This document shows, one piece after another, positions 1 through 7,196 of a stretch of 7,281 bases of DNA. A model generated the notes under the pieces. That model did no database searches. It was given only the letters and a program-made list of their open reading frames with translations, and had not been told where the DNA came from. Source of the DNA: Clostridiales bacterium (GTDB taxonomy: Bacteria; Bacillota; Clostridia; Lutisporales; Lutisporaceae); assembly GCA_012522255.1 (NCBI GenBank), contig JAAYKT010000445.1, positions 1-7,281 on the forward strand, given 5' to 3'. Positions within the stretch are counted from its first letter, which is position 1, and each line of letters begins with the position of its first letter. A program made the position numbers and the translations under genes.

Positions 1-533
1 GAATAGTATGCTTCAACCTCTTCTTTTGTAATTTCTGTTTCCTTAGTAAGGTTTTCTTTCAAATTGTTCAGAATAAGACTTTTCTTTATTGATTCTTTAA
101 AATAATCCTGTTCCATTTCAAGATTGCTTAAATATTCTACAAATTTTTCTTCAGAATTAAACAATTTTTTAAATTTATCGAATTCCTCATCAATTTCCTC
201 CTGGGGTATACTTATGTTCAATTCGGCAGCTTTTTTTAATTGAAGCTTATCTTCTATCATCTGTTGCAAAACCTGCTCTTTGGCCAAATCTATATACTTT
301 TTCCCCATATAAGTTTTATCCCAGATATCTGAACCTTGTTTCATTTCTTCTTGTATTTTAAAAACATTAAAAATTATATCAAATTCTTCTTTTGTAATAG
401 CTTCTCCATCAACCCTGGCAACTATGGACTTTTCCTCTTCACTCTCTTTAACAACAACCATGCCGCAGCCCCATAGTGTCGATAGCGCGATAATTATAAC
501 AACCGGAATTACATATTTTTTAATACCCCTCAT
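1..533 (-). CDS. SurA/PrsA-type peptidyl-prolyl isomerase lipoprotein, N-terminal part (cut by window edge)
   Basis: Probable membrane-anchored extracytoplasmic foldase; 177 complete codons are visible before the gene runs off the left edge. Seen: a basic N-terminus (MRGIKKY), a hydrophobic stretch at about residues 8-21, and a lipobox-like LWGC with Cys23 as the likely lipidated residue. After a short acidic linker comes VARVDGEAITKEEFD (38-52), the hallmark opening of SurA_N/PrsA-like chaperone domains, then charged helices at about 55-165 typical of that fold. ITKEEVEAYY at 168-177 resembles the hinge just before a parvulin (PpiC) domain, which would lie outside the window, so isomerase activity cannot be confirmed. 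The ATG overlaps the mfd stop as ATGA, with AGGGG at 543-547 nine bases upstream. A foldase gene after mfd recurs in Clostridia, from memory. SurA-like versus PrsA-like cannot be decided from this part. Trp at the -2 lipobox position is unusual. Confidence 0.85.
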   Translation of the reverse strand, partial: MRGIKKYVIPVVIIIALSTLWGCGMVVVKESEEEKSIVARVDGEAITKEEFDIIFNVFKIQEEMKQGSDIWDKTYMGKKYIDLAKEQVLQQMIEDKLQLKKAAELNISIPQEEIDEEFDKFKKLFNSEEKFVEYLSNLEMEQDYFKESIKKSLILNNLKENLTKETEITKEEVEAYY

Positions 534-3500
534 TGTTCTTTACCCCTTTCATATGAACCGATTTCTTCTTTATGCTTTTCTTTTAAATCTAATGTGTATT
601 CCAAGAATTCCATTATATTGTTCAGATAAATACTTGGGTTATCCGATTTCATTTTAAGTGTGAAATAAGGTTCCTCACTGCCATTAAAAGTTAAACTCTC
701 TCCGAATTTAACTATCACCTTTGATATTGTCATTACATCTAATTGACTGGAATTTTTTAGTTTTAATAAAACAACTTTATCTTTTTGCACTACAGAAACT
801 ATACCGCACTTGGATGCCAGATATTTTATATAAGCAACATGCAACAAGTCCCTCACCCTAATAGGGATATCTCCAAAACGATCCTCTACTTCCTCTTCAA
901 TATCATACAAGTACTCTTTACTGTCTATAGCCGCAATTTTTTTGTAGATTTCTATCTTTTGATTTTCATCTTTTATATATGATGTGGGAATATATCCTTC
1001 AATATTAAGCTCAATTGATGTTTCTGTTTTTTCTTCTATAGGTTTACCCGTAAGTTGTTTTACGGCATCTTCAAGTAATTTTGTATATAGATCGTAACCT
1101 ATTGCTTCCATATGGCCGTGCTGCTCTCTCCCCAGCAGATTTCCCGCACCTCTTATTTCCAAATCCCTCATCGCTATTTTATAACCGGAGCCAAACTCCG
1201 TAAACTCTTTGATGGCTTGAAGCCTTTTTTCTGCCGGTTCTGTCAGGACCTTATCTTTTTGGTAGGTTAAATAAGCGTAAGCCAACCTATTTGATCTGCC
1301 TACTCTGCCTCTCAGCTGATACAATTGAGACAATCCCAACTTGTCTGCATCACATACTATTATAGTGTTTACATTTGGTATATCAAGCCCTGACTCTATT
1401 ATTGTAGTACATACAAGGACATTAAATACACCGTTAAAAAAATCCAGCATAGTATTTTCCAAAATCTTTTCGTCCATCTGTCCATGCCCTACGGCTATTT
1501 TTGCCTCAGGAACCAACGACCTAAGATTTTCAGTTATTTTTTCTATGGTTCTTACTCTGTTATATAAAAAATATACCTGTCCTCCCCGGCCGATTTCCTT
1601 TATTATAACATCTCTGACCACTTCTTCATTAAATTCCATAACGTAGGTCATAACAGGATATCTGTCTTCCGGAGGCTCCTCTATAACACTTATATCTCTT
1701 ATTCCTATTAAAGACATATGCAAAGTCCTTGGTATAGGCGTCGCGGTCAGCGTTAATACATCTACATTTTTTTTGAGCCTTTTAATCTTTTCCTTATGCG
1801 TCACCCCAAAACGCTGTTCTTCATCCACAACCAATAGGCCCAGCTCTTTAAAGTCGATATCTTTTTGCAGTAATCTGTGGGTTCCGATAACCAAATCAAC
1901 AGTTCCGTCATTTAGACCCCTTATTGTTCTTTTTTGTTCTGAGGTGCTTCTAAAACGTGACAACAGGCCAACCTCTATAGGGAATTCCTCAAACCTTTGA
2001 ATGCATGTATTATAATGCTGTTGTGCAAGTATGGTTGTGGGTACCAAAATGCAGGCCTGTTTACCTTCCATTATAGCTTTAAAAGCTGCCCTTAAAGCCA
2101 CCTCTGTTTTACCATAACCTACATCACCGCAAAGCAATCTATCCATAGCCTTCTCATTTTCCATATCGGATTTTATTTCTTCCAGGCTGCTTAGCTGCCC
2201 CGGTGTTTCGTTGTATGGAAAAAGATCCTCAAACTCCTTTTGCCAAAAAGTATCTGCAGAAAAAGCAAAGCCCTTCATATTCTTCCTCTCTGCATAAAGC
2301 TTAAGCAATTCCACAGCCAAATCCAAAATGGCACTTTTAGCCTTTGCTTTGGTCTTTGCCCATTCAACTCCTGAAAGTCTGTTAACCTTTGGTGCATTTT
2401 CTCCGCCCACATATTTTTGTATTAAGTCAAATTGATCTGTGGGAATGTATAGCTTATCATTACCACGATAACGTATTTGCAAATAATCCTTAATTATATT
2501 ATTTACCTTTAATTGTTCTATACCCATATATTGACCTATTCCATGATGCTCGTGAACAATATAATCTCCGGTTTTCAAGTCACCGAAAAATTTTACCCTG
2601 CTGCCTTTTTTTCTCAAGGTTTTTTTACGTGGTGCCCCGGATAATTCAATATCAGTTATTATTGCATATTTAATGGCGGGTATTTCAAAACCCCCGCTGA
2701 TATTCCCAGGCATTATGACAATCTGCCCGTTTGCTAATTCAAAATTTAGCTTTTCCCGGAAAATTGCTTCTATTCCTGCATCCCAAAGCTCACTTGTGAG
2801 CCTTTGCCCTCTTTCTTTGCCACCTGCAAGAACCAAAACCTTGTAATTATGTTTCTTAAAAAACTTTAAGTCATCTGCCAATAAGCTTATTTTCCCATGG
2901 AAAGGTTGCATGCTTCTTGTTACAAAACTGATTATTTTTTTAGGTTTAAAATCCCATAGAGATTTGAGCAAAGCATTGAAACAGAGAATCTGACAGGGTT
3001 CCATTTTTGCCAAAATATCATCATAAGAAAATTGTGCAGCTATTTGTTCGGGCAGCACTAAACCATCTTCTAAAAGACTTTTAAAATGTTCTAAAACTTC
3101 TAAATTAATGTTATCATGCCTCTGCCTAACCCTATTCGGTTCATCAATAATAATTATAGGGTTTTTCAAATAATCAATAATGCTATAGCTTTTTACTGCA
3201 AAAAAGGAATAATAAGTTTCGATACCTTCAAAATAAAAATTTTGTTTCAGTTTTTCCACATCTGTCTTAATTCTGTCTTCGAGAGTTGCCACCGTTGCTC
3301 TTTTTTTATTTTTAAGTAAATTTAACCTTTTCTTAAGAGACTTATCTAATCTTTCTGCACCGGTTTTGAAGTCTTTTTTGCTGATTAAAAGTTCCCTCAT
3401 AGGTGATAATCGTATATTATCAAGCTTTTTTATGGACCGCTGATTATTTAAATCAAAATATCTTATAGAATCGATTTCGTCATCGAAAAGTTCAATTCTG

Positions 3501-4072
3501 ACTGGGTAATCTTCCGTCGGCAGGAAAAAATCGATTATTCCTCCCCTTAAAGAAAATTGGCCTCTGCCCTCAATCATTTCCACCCTTTCGTAGCCAACTT
3601 CAACAAAATATTCGGTGAATTCTTTGATGGGCATTACATCTCCGACACATACATTTTTAAACTTAGAATTGAAAAAATCAGGTTCACTCAGTTTAGGCAA
3701 TACTCCCTCAAGGGAAGCACAAACAATAAGCCTTGATCCTAATTTGCTCAAGGCTTTTATTCTACTTACCCTTATATCATTGCTCTTAGCATCTATCCTA
3801 TGAAAAACCATTTCTGAAGAAGGCAAATACACAGTACTGTCAGAGTCAAAAAAGGAAATATCTTCATAGAACTTTCCAGCCAAAGCATCATTGTGTGTTA
3901 TGATCAAGCATGTCCTATTTGTGACTCTGCTCAATGCTGTAATTACCAAAGCTTTTTGAACGTCAGAAAGTCCATGGGCCTCTACCACGCCAATACCTTC
4001 TCTTATAGAATTAATCAGACTTTTAAATTCTTCAAGAGAGTTTAAAGGCATCATAAGATTGTCTAAACTCAA
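530..4072 (-). CDS. mfd: Transcription-repair coupling factor Mfd
   Basis: ATP-dependent DNA translocase that recognises stalled RNA polymerase, pushes it off the lesion and recruits UvrA for nucleotide excision repair. From the TTG start it has 1180 residues, close to B. subtilis Mfd (about 1177). Domains in order: a UvrB-like N-terminal module with degenerate nucleotide-binding site (about 1-330; GQFSLRGGIIDFF at 171-183); a CarD-like RNA polymerase-interaction domain (about 495-560; GDYIVHEHHGIGQY at 502-515); RecG-like helicase lobes with Walker A GDVGYGKT (649-656), DEEQ (750-753), TATPIPRTL (776-784), IIESGLDIPN (891-900) and QLRGRVGRS (919-927); the TRG translocation motif RDLEIRGAGNLLGREQHGH (969-987); and a C-terminal TRCF domain (about 1020-1120). 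All helicase motifs look intact. TTG is preferred because GGAGG (4084-4088) lies 11 bases upstream and the N-terminus then matches the family. An in-frame ATG at 4114 would add 14 residues but has no ribosome binding site. A further ATG lies at 4054. The gene ends TGA inside the next gene's ATGA. Confidence 0.97.
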   Translation of the reverse strand: MSLDNLMMPLNSLEEFKSLINSIREGIGVVEAHGLSDVQKALVITALSRVTNRTCLIITHNDALAGKFYEDISFFDSDSTVYLPSSEMVFHRIDAKSNDIRVSRIKALSKLGSRLIVCASLEGVLPKLSEPDFFNSKFKNVCVGDVMPIKEFTEYFVEVGYERVEMIEGRGQFSLRGGIIDFFLPTEDYPVRIELFDDEIDSIRYFDLNNQRSIKKLDNIRLSPMRELLISKKDFKTGAERLDKSLKKRLNLLKNKKRATVATLEDRIKTDVEKLKQNFYFEGIETYYSFFAVKSYSIIDYLKNPIIIIDEPNRVRQRHDNINLEVLEHFKSLLEDGLVLPEQIAAQFSYDDILAKMEPCQILCFNALLKSLWDFKPKKIISFVTRSMQPFHGKISLLADDLKFFKKHNYKVLVLAGGKERGQRLTSELWDAGIEAIFREKLNFELANGQIVIMPGNISGGFEIPAIKYAIITDIELSGAPRKKTLRKKGSRVKFFGDLKTGDYIVHEHHGIGQYMGIEQLKVNNIIKDYLQIRYRGNDKLYIPTDQFDLIQKYVGGENAPKVNRLSGVEWAKTKAKAKSAILDLAVELLKLYAERKNMKGFAFSADTFWQKEFEDLFPYNETPGQLSSLEEIKSDMENEKAMDRLLCGDVGYGKTEVALRAAFKAIMEGKQACILVPTTILAQQHYNTCIQRFEEFPIEVGLLSRFRSTSEQKRTIRGLNDGTVDLVIGTHRLLQKDIDFKELGLLVVDEEQRFGVTHKEKIKRLKKNVDVLTLTATPIPRTLHMSLIGIRDISVIEEPPEDRYPVMTYVMEFNEEVVRDVIIKEIGRGGQVYFLYNRVRTIEKITENLRSLVPEAKIAVGHGQMDEKILENTMLDFFNGVFNVLVCTTIIESGLDIPNVNTIIVCDADKLGLSQLYQLRGRVGRSNRLAYAYLTYQKDKVLTEPAEKRLQAIKEFTEFGSGYKIAMRDLEIRGAGNLLGREQHGHMEAIGYDLYTKLLEDAVKQLTGKPIEEKTETSIELNIEGYIPTSYIKDENQKIEIYKKIAAIDSKEYLYDIEEEVEDRFGDIPIRVRDLLHVAYIKYLASKCGIVSVVQKDKVVLLKLKNSSQLDVMTISKVIVKFGESLTFNGSEEPYFTLKMKSDNPSIYLNNIMEFLEYTLDLKEKHKEEIGSYERGKEQ

Positions 4073-4079
4073 TAAAGTA

Positions 4080-4093
4080 CTTCCCTCCCTCTT
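4080..4093 (-). promoter_or_regulatory. Ribosome binding site deciding the mfd start
   Basis: The minus strand reads AAGAGGGAGGGAAG, containing GGAGG at 4084-4088, 11 bases before the TTG at 4072; an overlapping AGGGA gives 9 bases. The ATG at 4114 lies upstream of this purine tract and has only AGTGCAAAGACAGTTATT before it, with no Shine-Dalgarno match. This favours TTG initiation. The spacing is slightly long, so the choice is not certain. Confidence 0.65.
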
Positions 4094-4157
4094 ATGTTTT
4101 TGACTGATACACATAATAACTGTCTTTGCACTTTATATTGATACGGTATGTTTTGTT

Positions 4158-4715
4158 TTAATTATATTTATTCATGGCTGTATTAATCCCGCTTTTTATT
4201 ATTTCTTCTACGGATGCTGCAGCTTTTATTACGGCATCCTCCATAACGGGGATTTCATCTTTTGCAAAATTACCGGTAACATAGTCCGCCAAGTCCATAT
4301 AATCAGGCGGTTTGCCTATACCTATTCTTACCCTTGGAAAGTCTTCGCTTTCAAGTAAATAAACTATTGATTTCATACCATTATGCGTACCGGAACCGCC
4401 TTTGTACCTAAGGCGAATAACTCCCGTGTCCAAATCTATATCATCATATATTACAATAAGTCTATCCAAGGAGATTTTATAAAACTCAACGATATCCAAA
4501 ACACTTTCGCCACTTAGATTCATATATGTTTGGGGCTTTACAAAAATAACTTTTTCCAGCCCAAAATGGCACTCCCCGGTAAGCGCCTTGTGTTTTATTT
4601 TATTAACTTTAAAATTGTGCATGCGAGACAAATAATCAACCACTATAAAACCGATGTTATGGCGATTATTTGCATACTTGGTACCGGGATTTCCTAACCC
4701 AACAACAATATACAT
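4158..4715 (-). CDS. pth: Peptidyl-tRNA hydrolase
   Basis: Cytoplasmic esterase that cleaves peptidyl-tRNAs released prematurely from ribosomes, freeing tRNA and peptide. The 185 residues match the usual bacterial Pth size and cover a single domain. Family motifs are intact: VVGLGNPG at 4-11, with Asn9; NNRHNIGF at 16-23, with catalytic His19; KPQTYMNLSG at 60-69, with substrate-binding Asn66; YDDIDLDTG at 90-98, with Asp91 aligned to the catalytic Asp; and GGSGTHNGMKS at 106-116, with Asn112. The ATG is supported by AGGATGG (4723-4729) seven bases upstream and by the motif starting two residues in, as is usual for Pth. It lies 30 bp after prs, with no ctc/L25-type gene between them, and ends TAA. 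B. subtilis calls its counterpart spoVC. No terminator is visible before mfd, so it is probably co-transcribed. Confidence 0.98.
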   Translation of the reverse strand: MYIVVGLGNPGTKYANNRHNIGFIVVDYLSRMHNFKVNKIKHKALTGECHFGLEKVIFVKPQTYMNLSGESVLDIVEFYKISLDRLIVIYDDIDLDTGVIRLRYKGGSGTHNGMKSIVYLLESEDFPRVRIGIGKPPDYMDLADYVTGNFAKDEIPVMEDAVIKAAASVEEIIKSGINTAMNKYN

Positions 4716-4722
4716 GTTTTTA

Positions 4723-4729
4723 CCATCCT
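4723..4729 (-). promoter_or_regulatory. Ribosome binding site of pth
   Basis: AGGATGG on the minus strand, seven bases before the pth ATG, inside the 30 bp prs-pth gap. It supports independent initiation of pth on a shared message. Confidence 0.7.
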
Positions 4730-4745
4730 AAACAGTGCCTGTACC

Positions 4746-5696
4746 CTAATCAAATAACTTGCTCACGGAAAGGCCTTCGTATATCCTATGTATTGCTTCT
4801 GCGAAAAGTGGTGCAACAGATAATACTTTGATCTTATCGCAATACTTATCTGAAGGTAACGGAATGGAATCAGTCACCACCAACTCTTTAATAACGGATT
4901 CTTCTATTTTTTCAAAAGCCGGGCCTGAAAGAACCGGGTGAGTACAAGCAACGTAAACTCCTTTTGCTCCCATTTCCATCAAAACCTTGCCGGCATTGGC
5001 AATGGAACCTCCGGTATCAACCATATCATCAATTATAATGCAATTTCTGTTCTTTATATCTCCTATTACATTTACTACCTCTGCAACATTTGCCCTTGGT
5101 CTTCTTTTATCCACAATGGCTAACGGGGAAGCGTTTAATCTTGAGGCTAACGATCTGGCTCTTGACACCCCACCAACATCCGGTGACACTACTGTTACAT
5201 CATCTAAAGCCTTTTCTCGAAAATAAGCCGCAATTATCGGTATGGCATATAAATTATCAACAGGTATATCAAAAAAACCTTGAATTTGAGGTGCATGTAA
5301 ATCCATTGTAAGTACTCTGTCAGCCCCTGAGGCAGTTATCAAATCAGCTACTAACTTGGCTGTAATAGGTTCCCTCGGTTTTGACTTTCTGTCTTGCCTG
5401 GAGTAACCATAAAAAGGAATAACAGCGGTTATTCTGTGGGCTGAAGCCCTTTTAAGCGCATCCATCATAATCAAAAGTTCCATAAGGTTATTATTTACCG
5501 GTGAGCTTGTAGATTGAATTACAAACACATCCATTCCTCTGACTGATTCATTAATATTTACAGATATTTCTCCATTGCTGAATGTGCCCACTTGGGAATC
5601 ACCCACAGGTACTCCTAAAATATCTGCAATTTTACCGGCTAAGTCTTTATTTGCATTACAGTGAAAAACTTTAATGCATTCATCATGTGTTAGCAT
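4746..5696 (-). CDS. prs: Ribose-phosphate pyrophosphokinase (PRPP synthetase, class I)
   Basis: Transfers pyrophosphate from ATP to ribose 5-phosphate, giving PRPP for purine, pyrimidine, NAD, histidine and tryptophan synthesis. It is a cytoplasmic, normally hexameric enzyme. At 316 residues it is almost the size of B. subtilis Prs (317) and aligns with it from end to end. Motifs seen: QSTSSPVN (61-68) and MELLIMMDALKRASA (72-86); the ATP-site segment GYSRQDRK (97-104) with REPITAKL (108-115); the signature DLHAPQIQGFFDIPVDN (132-148), with catalytic His134; SPDVGG (171-176); the catalytic flexible-loop segment DKRRPRANVAEV (196-207), with Lys197 and Arg199; and the PRPP loop DDMVDTGGS (223-231). 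CTHPVLSGPA (251-260) is also typical. The ATG has AGGGGG (5706-5711) nine bases upstream. It starts 25 bp after glmU and ends TAG. The motif set fits the phosphate-activated, ADP-inhibited class I, which is an inference. Confidence 0.98.
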   Translation of the reverse strand: MLTHDECIKVFHCNANKDLAGKIADILGVPVGDSQVGTFSNGEISVNINESVRGMDVFVIQSTSSPVNNNLMELLIMMDALKRASAHRITAVIPFYGYSRQDRKSKPREPITAKLVADLITASGADRVLTMDLHAPQIQGFFDIPVDNLYAIPIIAAYFREKALDDVTVVSPDVGGVSRARSLASRLNASPLAIVDKRRPRANVAEVVNVIGDIKNRNCIIIDDMVDTGGSIANAGKVLMEMGAKGVYVACTHPVLSGPAFEKIEESVIKELVVTDSIPLPSDKYCDKIKVLSVAPLFAEAIHRIYEGLSVSKLFD

Positions 5697-5705
5697 TTAT
5701 TATAA

Positions 5706-5711
5706 CCCCCT
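5706..5711 (-). promoter_or_regulatory. Ribosome binding site of prs
   Basis: AGGGGG on the minus strand, nine bases before the prs ATG, within the 25 bp glmU-prs gap. That gap is too short to hold both a terminator and a full promoter, which supports co-transcription of the two genes. Confidence 0.7.
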
Positions 5712-5721
5712 AAAATTATGT

Positions 5722-7092
5722 TTATTTTAATAAGCCTTTTCTCTTAACCCATCCTTCCTTATTCTCCTGCTTGGCCCTGCCTACAGCCAAATTAGCTTCC
5801 GGGACATCCTTGGTAACAGTCGTTCCGGCAGCAATATAAGAATTTTTGCCTATTGTAACAGGAGAAATAAGGTTAACATTACAACCAATAAAACAATTAT
5901 CCTCTACAATTGTTCTGTGTTTTTCCTTCCCATCATAATTTACAAAAACTACACCGCAACCTATGTTAACATTTTTTCCTACGTCACCATCTCCTATATA
6001 TGTTAAGTGAGAAGCTTTTGAATGATCACCAAAAGTGGAATTTTTCATTTCTACAAAATCACCTATTTTCGCACTCTTGCCTATTACATTACCGGGTCTC
6101 AAGTTGGAAAAAGGACCTATGGATGCACCATCGCCGACAAAACTATCAATGACTACGGAATTTTTTACGACTGCACCTTTCCCTATATGGCTTCCTTCTA
6201 TTTGGCTGTTTGGCCCTATTACCGCATCCTCGTCTACAAAAGTATTTCCTGTTATAATACAGCCGGGAAGGATTGTTGTGTCCTTTTCTAATTTAACTGT
6301 AAGATCTATATAAGTATTCAAAGGATCTACAATTGTAACTCCCTTCAACATATGTCCTTCATTAATTCTTTTTCTCATTAATGATTCTGCAACATTTAGT
6401 TGTAACCTGTTGTTAACACCCATCACCTCATCGGAGTTTTCAATTAAAAAAGCTCCAATTTTTAAATGATTCTCCTTATATATTTTAATTATATCTGTTA
6501 AATAGTATTCTCCCTGATCATTGTCGTTGTCGAGCTTATTTAAAAATGTCTTCAAAAAACTACCTTCAAACAAATATATACCTGAATTTATTTCCGTAAT
6601 CTCTTTTTGGTTTGTGTCTGCATCCCTTTCTTCTACAATTTCAAGCACTTGACCCTGCTTATTTCTGATTATCCTTCCGTAATTATAAGGATCCTTAAGA
6701 TTAGCAGTCAGCACTGTGGCGTGGTTGTTATTTGTCCTGTGATATTCAAACATATTCCTGAGAGTTTGGGCTTCTAAAAGAGGCGTATCTCCACATAGAA
6801 CAAAAACAGTATTATCCTTTATATATTTTAAAGCTTGCATAAGGGCATGACCCGTGCCCAATTGTTCTTTTTGGTATGATACTTTAACATCTTTTAATCT
6901 TCTTTCCACTTCTTCCCCTTTATGGCCAACCACTACGATCAACTCTTTTGCTCCGGCTAATTTGGCTGTGTTCATTATATGTTCAATCATAGTAATCCCG
7001 CAAAGTTTATGGAGAACCTTAGGATTTTTTGAAAACATTCTTTTGCCTTCACCTGCTGCCAAAATAATTCCTTGGAAACCGGCTTTATCCAA
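5722..7092 (-). CDS. glmU: Bifunctional GlmU: N-acetylglucosamine-1-phosphate uridyltransferase / glucosamine-1-phosphate acetyltransferase
   Basis: Catalyses the last two steps to UDP-GlcNAc: acetyl-CoA-dependent acetylation of glucosamine-1-phosphate, then uridylation with UTP. The product feeds peptidoglycan and teichoic acid synthesis. Its 456 residues equal the B. subtilis length. The N-terminal Rossmann-like uridyltransferase (about 1-228) shows LAAGEGKRM (11-19), Lys25 in NPKVLH, QLGTGHA (77-83), CGDTPLL (100-106) with metal-binding Asp102, YGR (138-140), Glu154, Asn169 and Asn227. A linker helix (about 229-250) leads to a left-handed beta-helix of hexapeptide repeats (about 251-437). 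Acetyltransferase residues are present: Arg332, Lys350, His362 (catalytic base) with Tyr365 in SHLTY, NYDG (385-388) and Lys391. The C-terminus ends KEGWVKRKGLLK. Initiation is at TTG, supported by AGGGGTGAT (7096-7104) and by the motif position; no in-frame ATG lies nearer than residue 19. It is the first gene of the visible cluster. Confidence 0.98.
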   Translation of the reverse strand: MDKAGFQGIILAAGEGKRMFSKNPKVLHKLCGITMIEHIMNTAKLAGAKELIVVVGHKGEEVERRLKDVKVSYQKEQLGTGHALMQALKYIKDNTVFVLCGDTPLLEAQTLRNMFEYHRTNNNHATVLTANLKDPYNYGRIIRNKQGQVLEIVEERDADTNQKEITEINSGIYLFEGSFLKTFLNKLDNDNDQGEYYLTDIIKIYKENHLKIGAFLIENSDEVMGVNNRLQLNVAESLMRKRINEGHMLKGVTIVDPLNTYIDLTVKLEKDTTILPGCIITGNTFVDEDAVIGPNSQIEGSHIGKGAVVKNSVVIDSFVGDGASIGPFSNLRPGNVIGKSAKIGDFVEMKNSTFGDHSKASHLTYIGDGDVGKNVNIGCGVVFVNYDGKEKHRTIVEDNCFIGCNVNLISPVTIGKNSYIAAGTTVTKDVPEANLAVGRAKQENKEGWVKRKGLLK

Positions 7093-7095
7093 AAT

Positions 7096-7104
7096 ATCAC
7101 CCCT
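7096..7104 (-). promoter_or_regulatory. Ribosome binding site deciding the glmU TTG start
   Basis: AGGGGTGAT on the minus strand; AGGGG ends seven bases before the TTG at 7092. This is good Shine-Dalgarno spacing and justifies the non-ATG start. The next in-frame ATG falls inside the nucleotide-binding motif (residue 19) and is not credible. Confidence 0.75.
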
Positions 7105-7113
7105 AATACAATC

Positions 7114-7137
7114 GGATTAAAATAAATTCTTAAATCC
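7114..7137. repeat. Small imperfect inverted repeat in the glmU leader
   Basis: GGATT (7114-7118) and AATCC (7133-7137) form five pairs. A mismatch and about three weaker pairs follow, closing an A/T-rich loop. It lies about ten bases upstream of the glmU Shine-Dalgarno sequence, in the probable 5' untranslated region. No T-tract follows it on either strand, so it does not look like an intrinsic terminator. The stem is weak and could be chance in AT-rich DNA. Confidence 0.3.
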
Positions 7138-7154
7138 ATCCATTTGCCTACTAT

Positions 7155-7196
7155 ATTTTATCATATAAAGTTTTTATAAAAAAGGTTGCCAGTCAA
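7155..7196 (-). promoter_or_regulatory. Weak candidate promoter region for the glmU cluster
   Basis: This is the only AT-rich noncoding stretch ahead of the cluster. It contains TATGAT (7160-7165) and overlapping TAAAAT (7155-7160), either a possible -10 box, and TTGACT (7191-7196), a good -35 match. The spacing between TTGACT and TATGAT is 25 bases, too long for a standard sigma-A promoter. At 17-base spacing the -35 positions read CAACCT or TTTTTT, both poor. TTGACT would also lie inside the possible coding end of the upstream frame. The cluster may instead be read from a promoter outside the window. Confidence 0.25.

Noticed and set aside
424..657. Plus-strand frame with hydrophobic stretches spanning the mfd-lipoprotein junction
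   Set aside because: Its apparent membrane segments come from the antisense of the lipoprotein signal peptide and the charged mfd tail. The minus-strand genes account for the whole interval.
1341..1646. Open plus-strand frame of 101 codons
   Set aside because: It lies wholly inside mfd on the opposite strand, across conserved helicase motifs. Its product is Ser/Thr/Ile-rich with no recognisable domain. It is a shadow of the real gene.
4141..4149. Near-palindrome ATACGGTAT in the pth-mfd gap, considered as an operator or terminator
   Set aside because: The arms are only four bases around a single central base, with no T-tract and no second copy in the window, which is expected by chance.
4724..4745. 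Short ACAG/CTGT inverted repeat in the prs-pth gap, considered as a terminator
   Set aside because: A four-base stem with a three-base loop and no following T-run cannot act as an intrinsic terminator, and the pth ribosome binding site follows at once.
6022..6313. Two overlapping plus-strand frames of about 90 codons inside glmU
   Set aside because: Both are antisense to the conserved hexapeptide-repeat region of glmU. They overlap each other and lack recognisable domains, so they are explained by the codon pattern of glmU.
6854..7120. Plus-strand frame of 88 codons over the start of glmU
   Set aside because: It is antisense to the highly conserved GlmU nucleotide-binding motif and shows no recognisable domain.
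7191..7196. TTGACT taken alone as a confident -35 box
   Set aside because: The nearest good -10 matches are 25 or more bases away, and the hexamer may be part of the upstream coding frame, so it is kept only as part of a low-confidence candidate.
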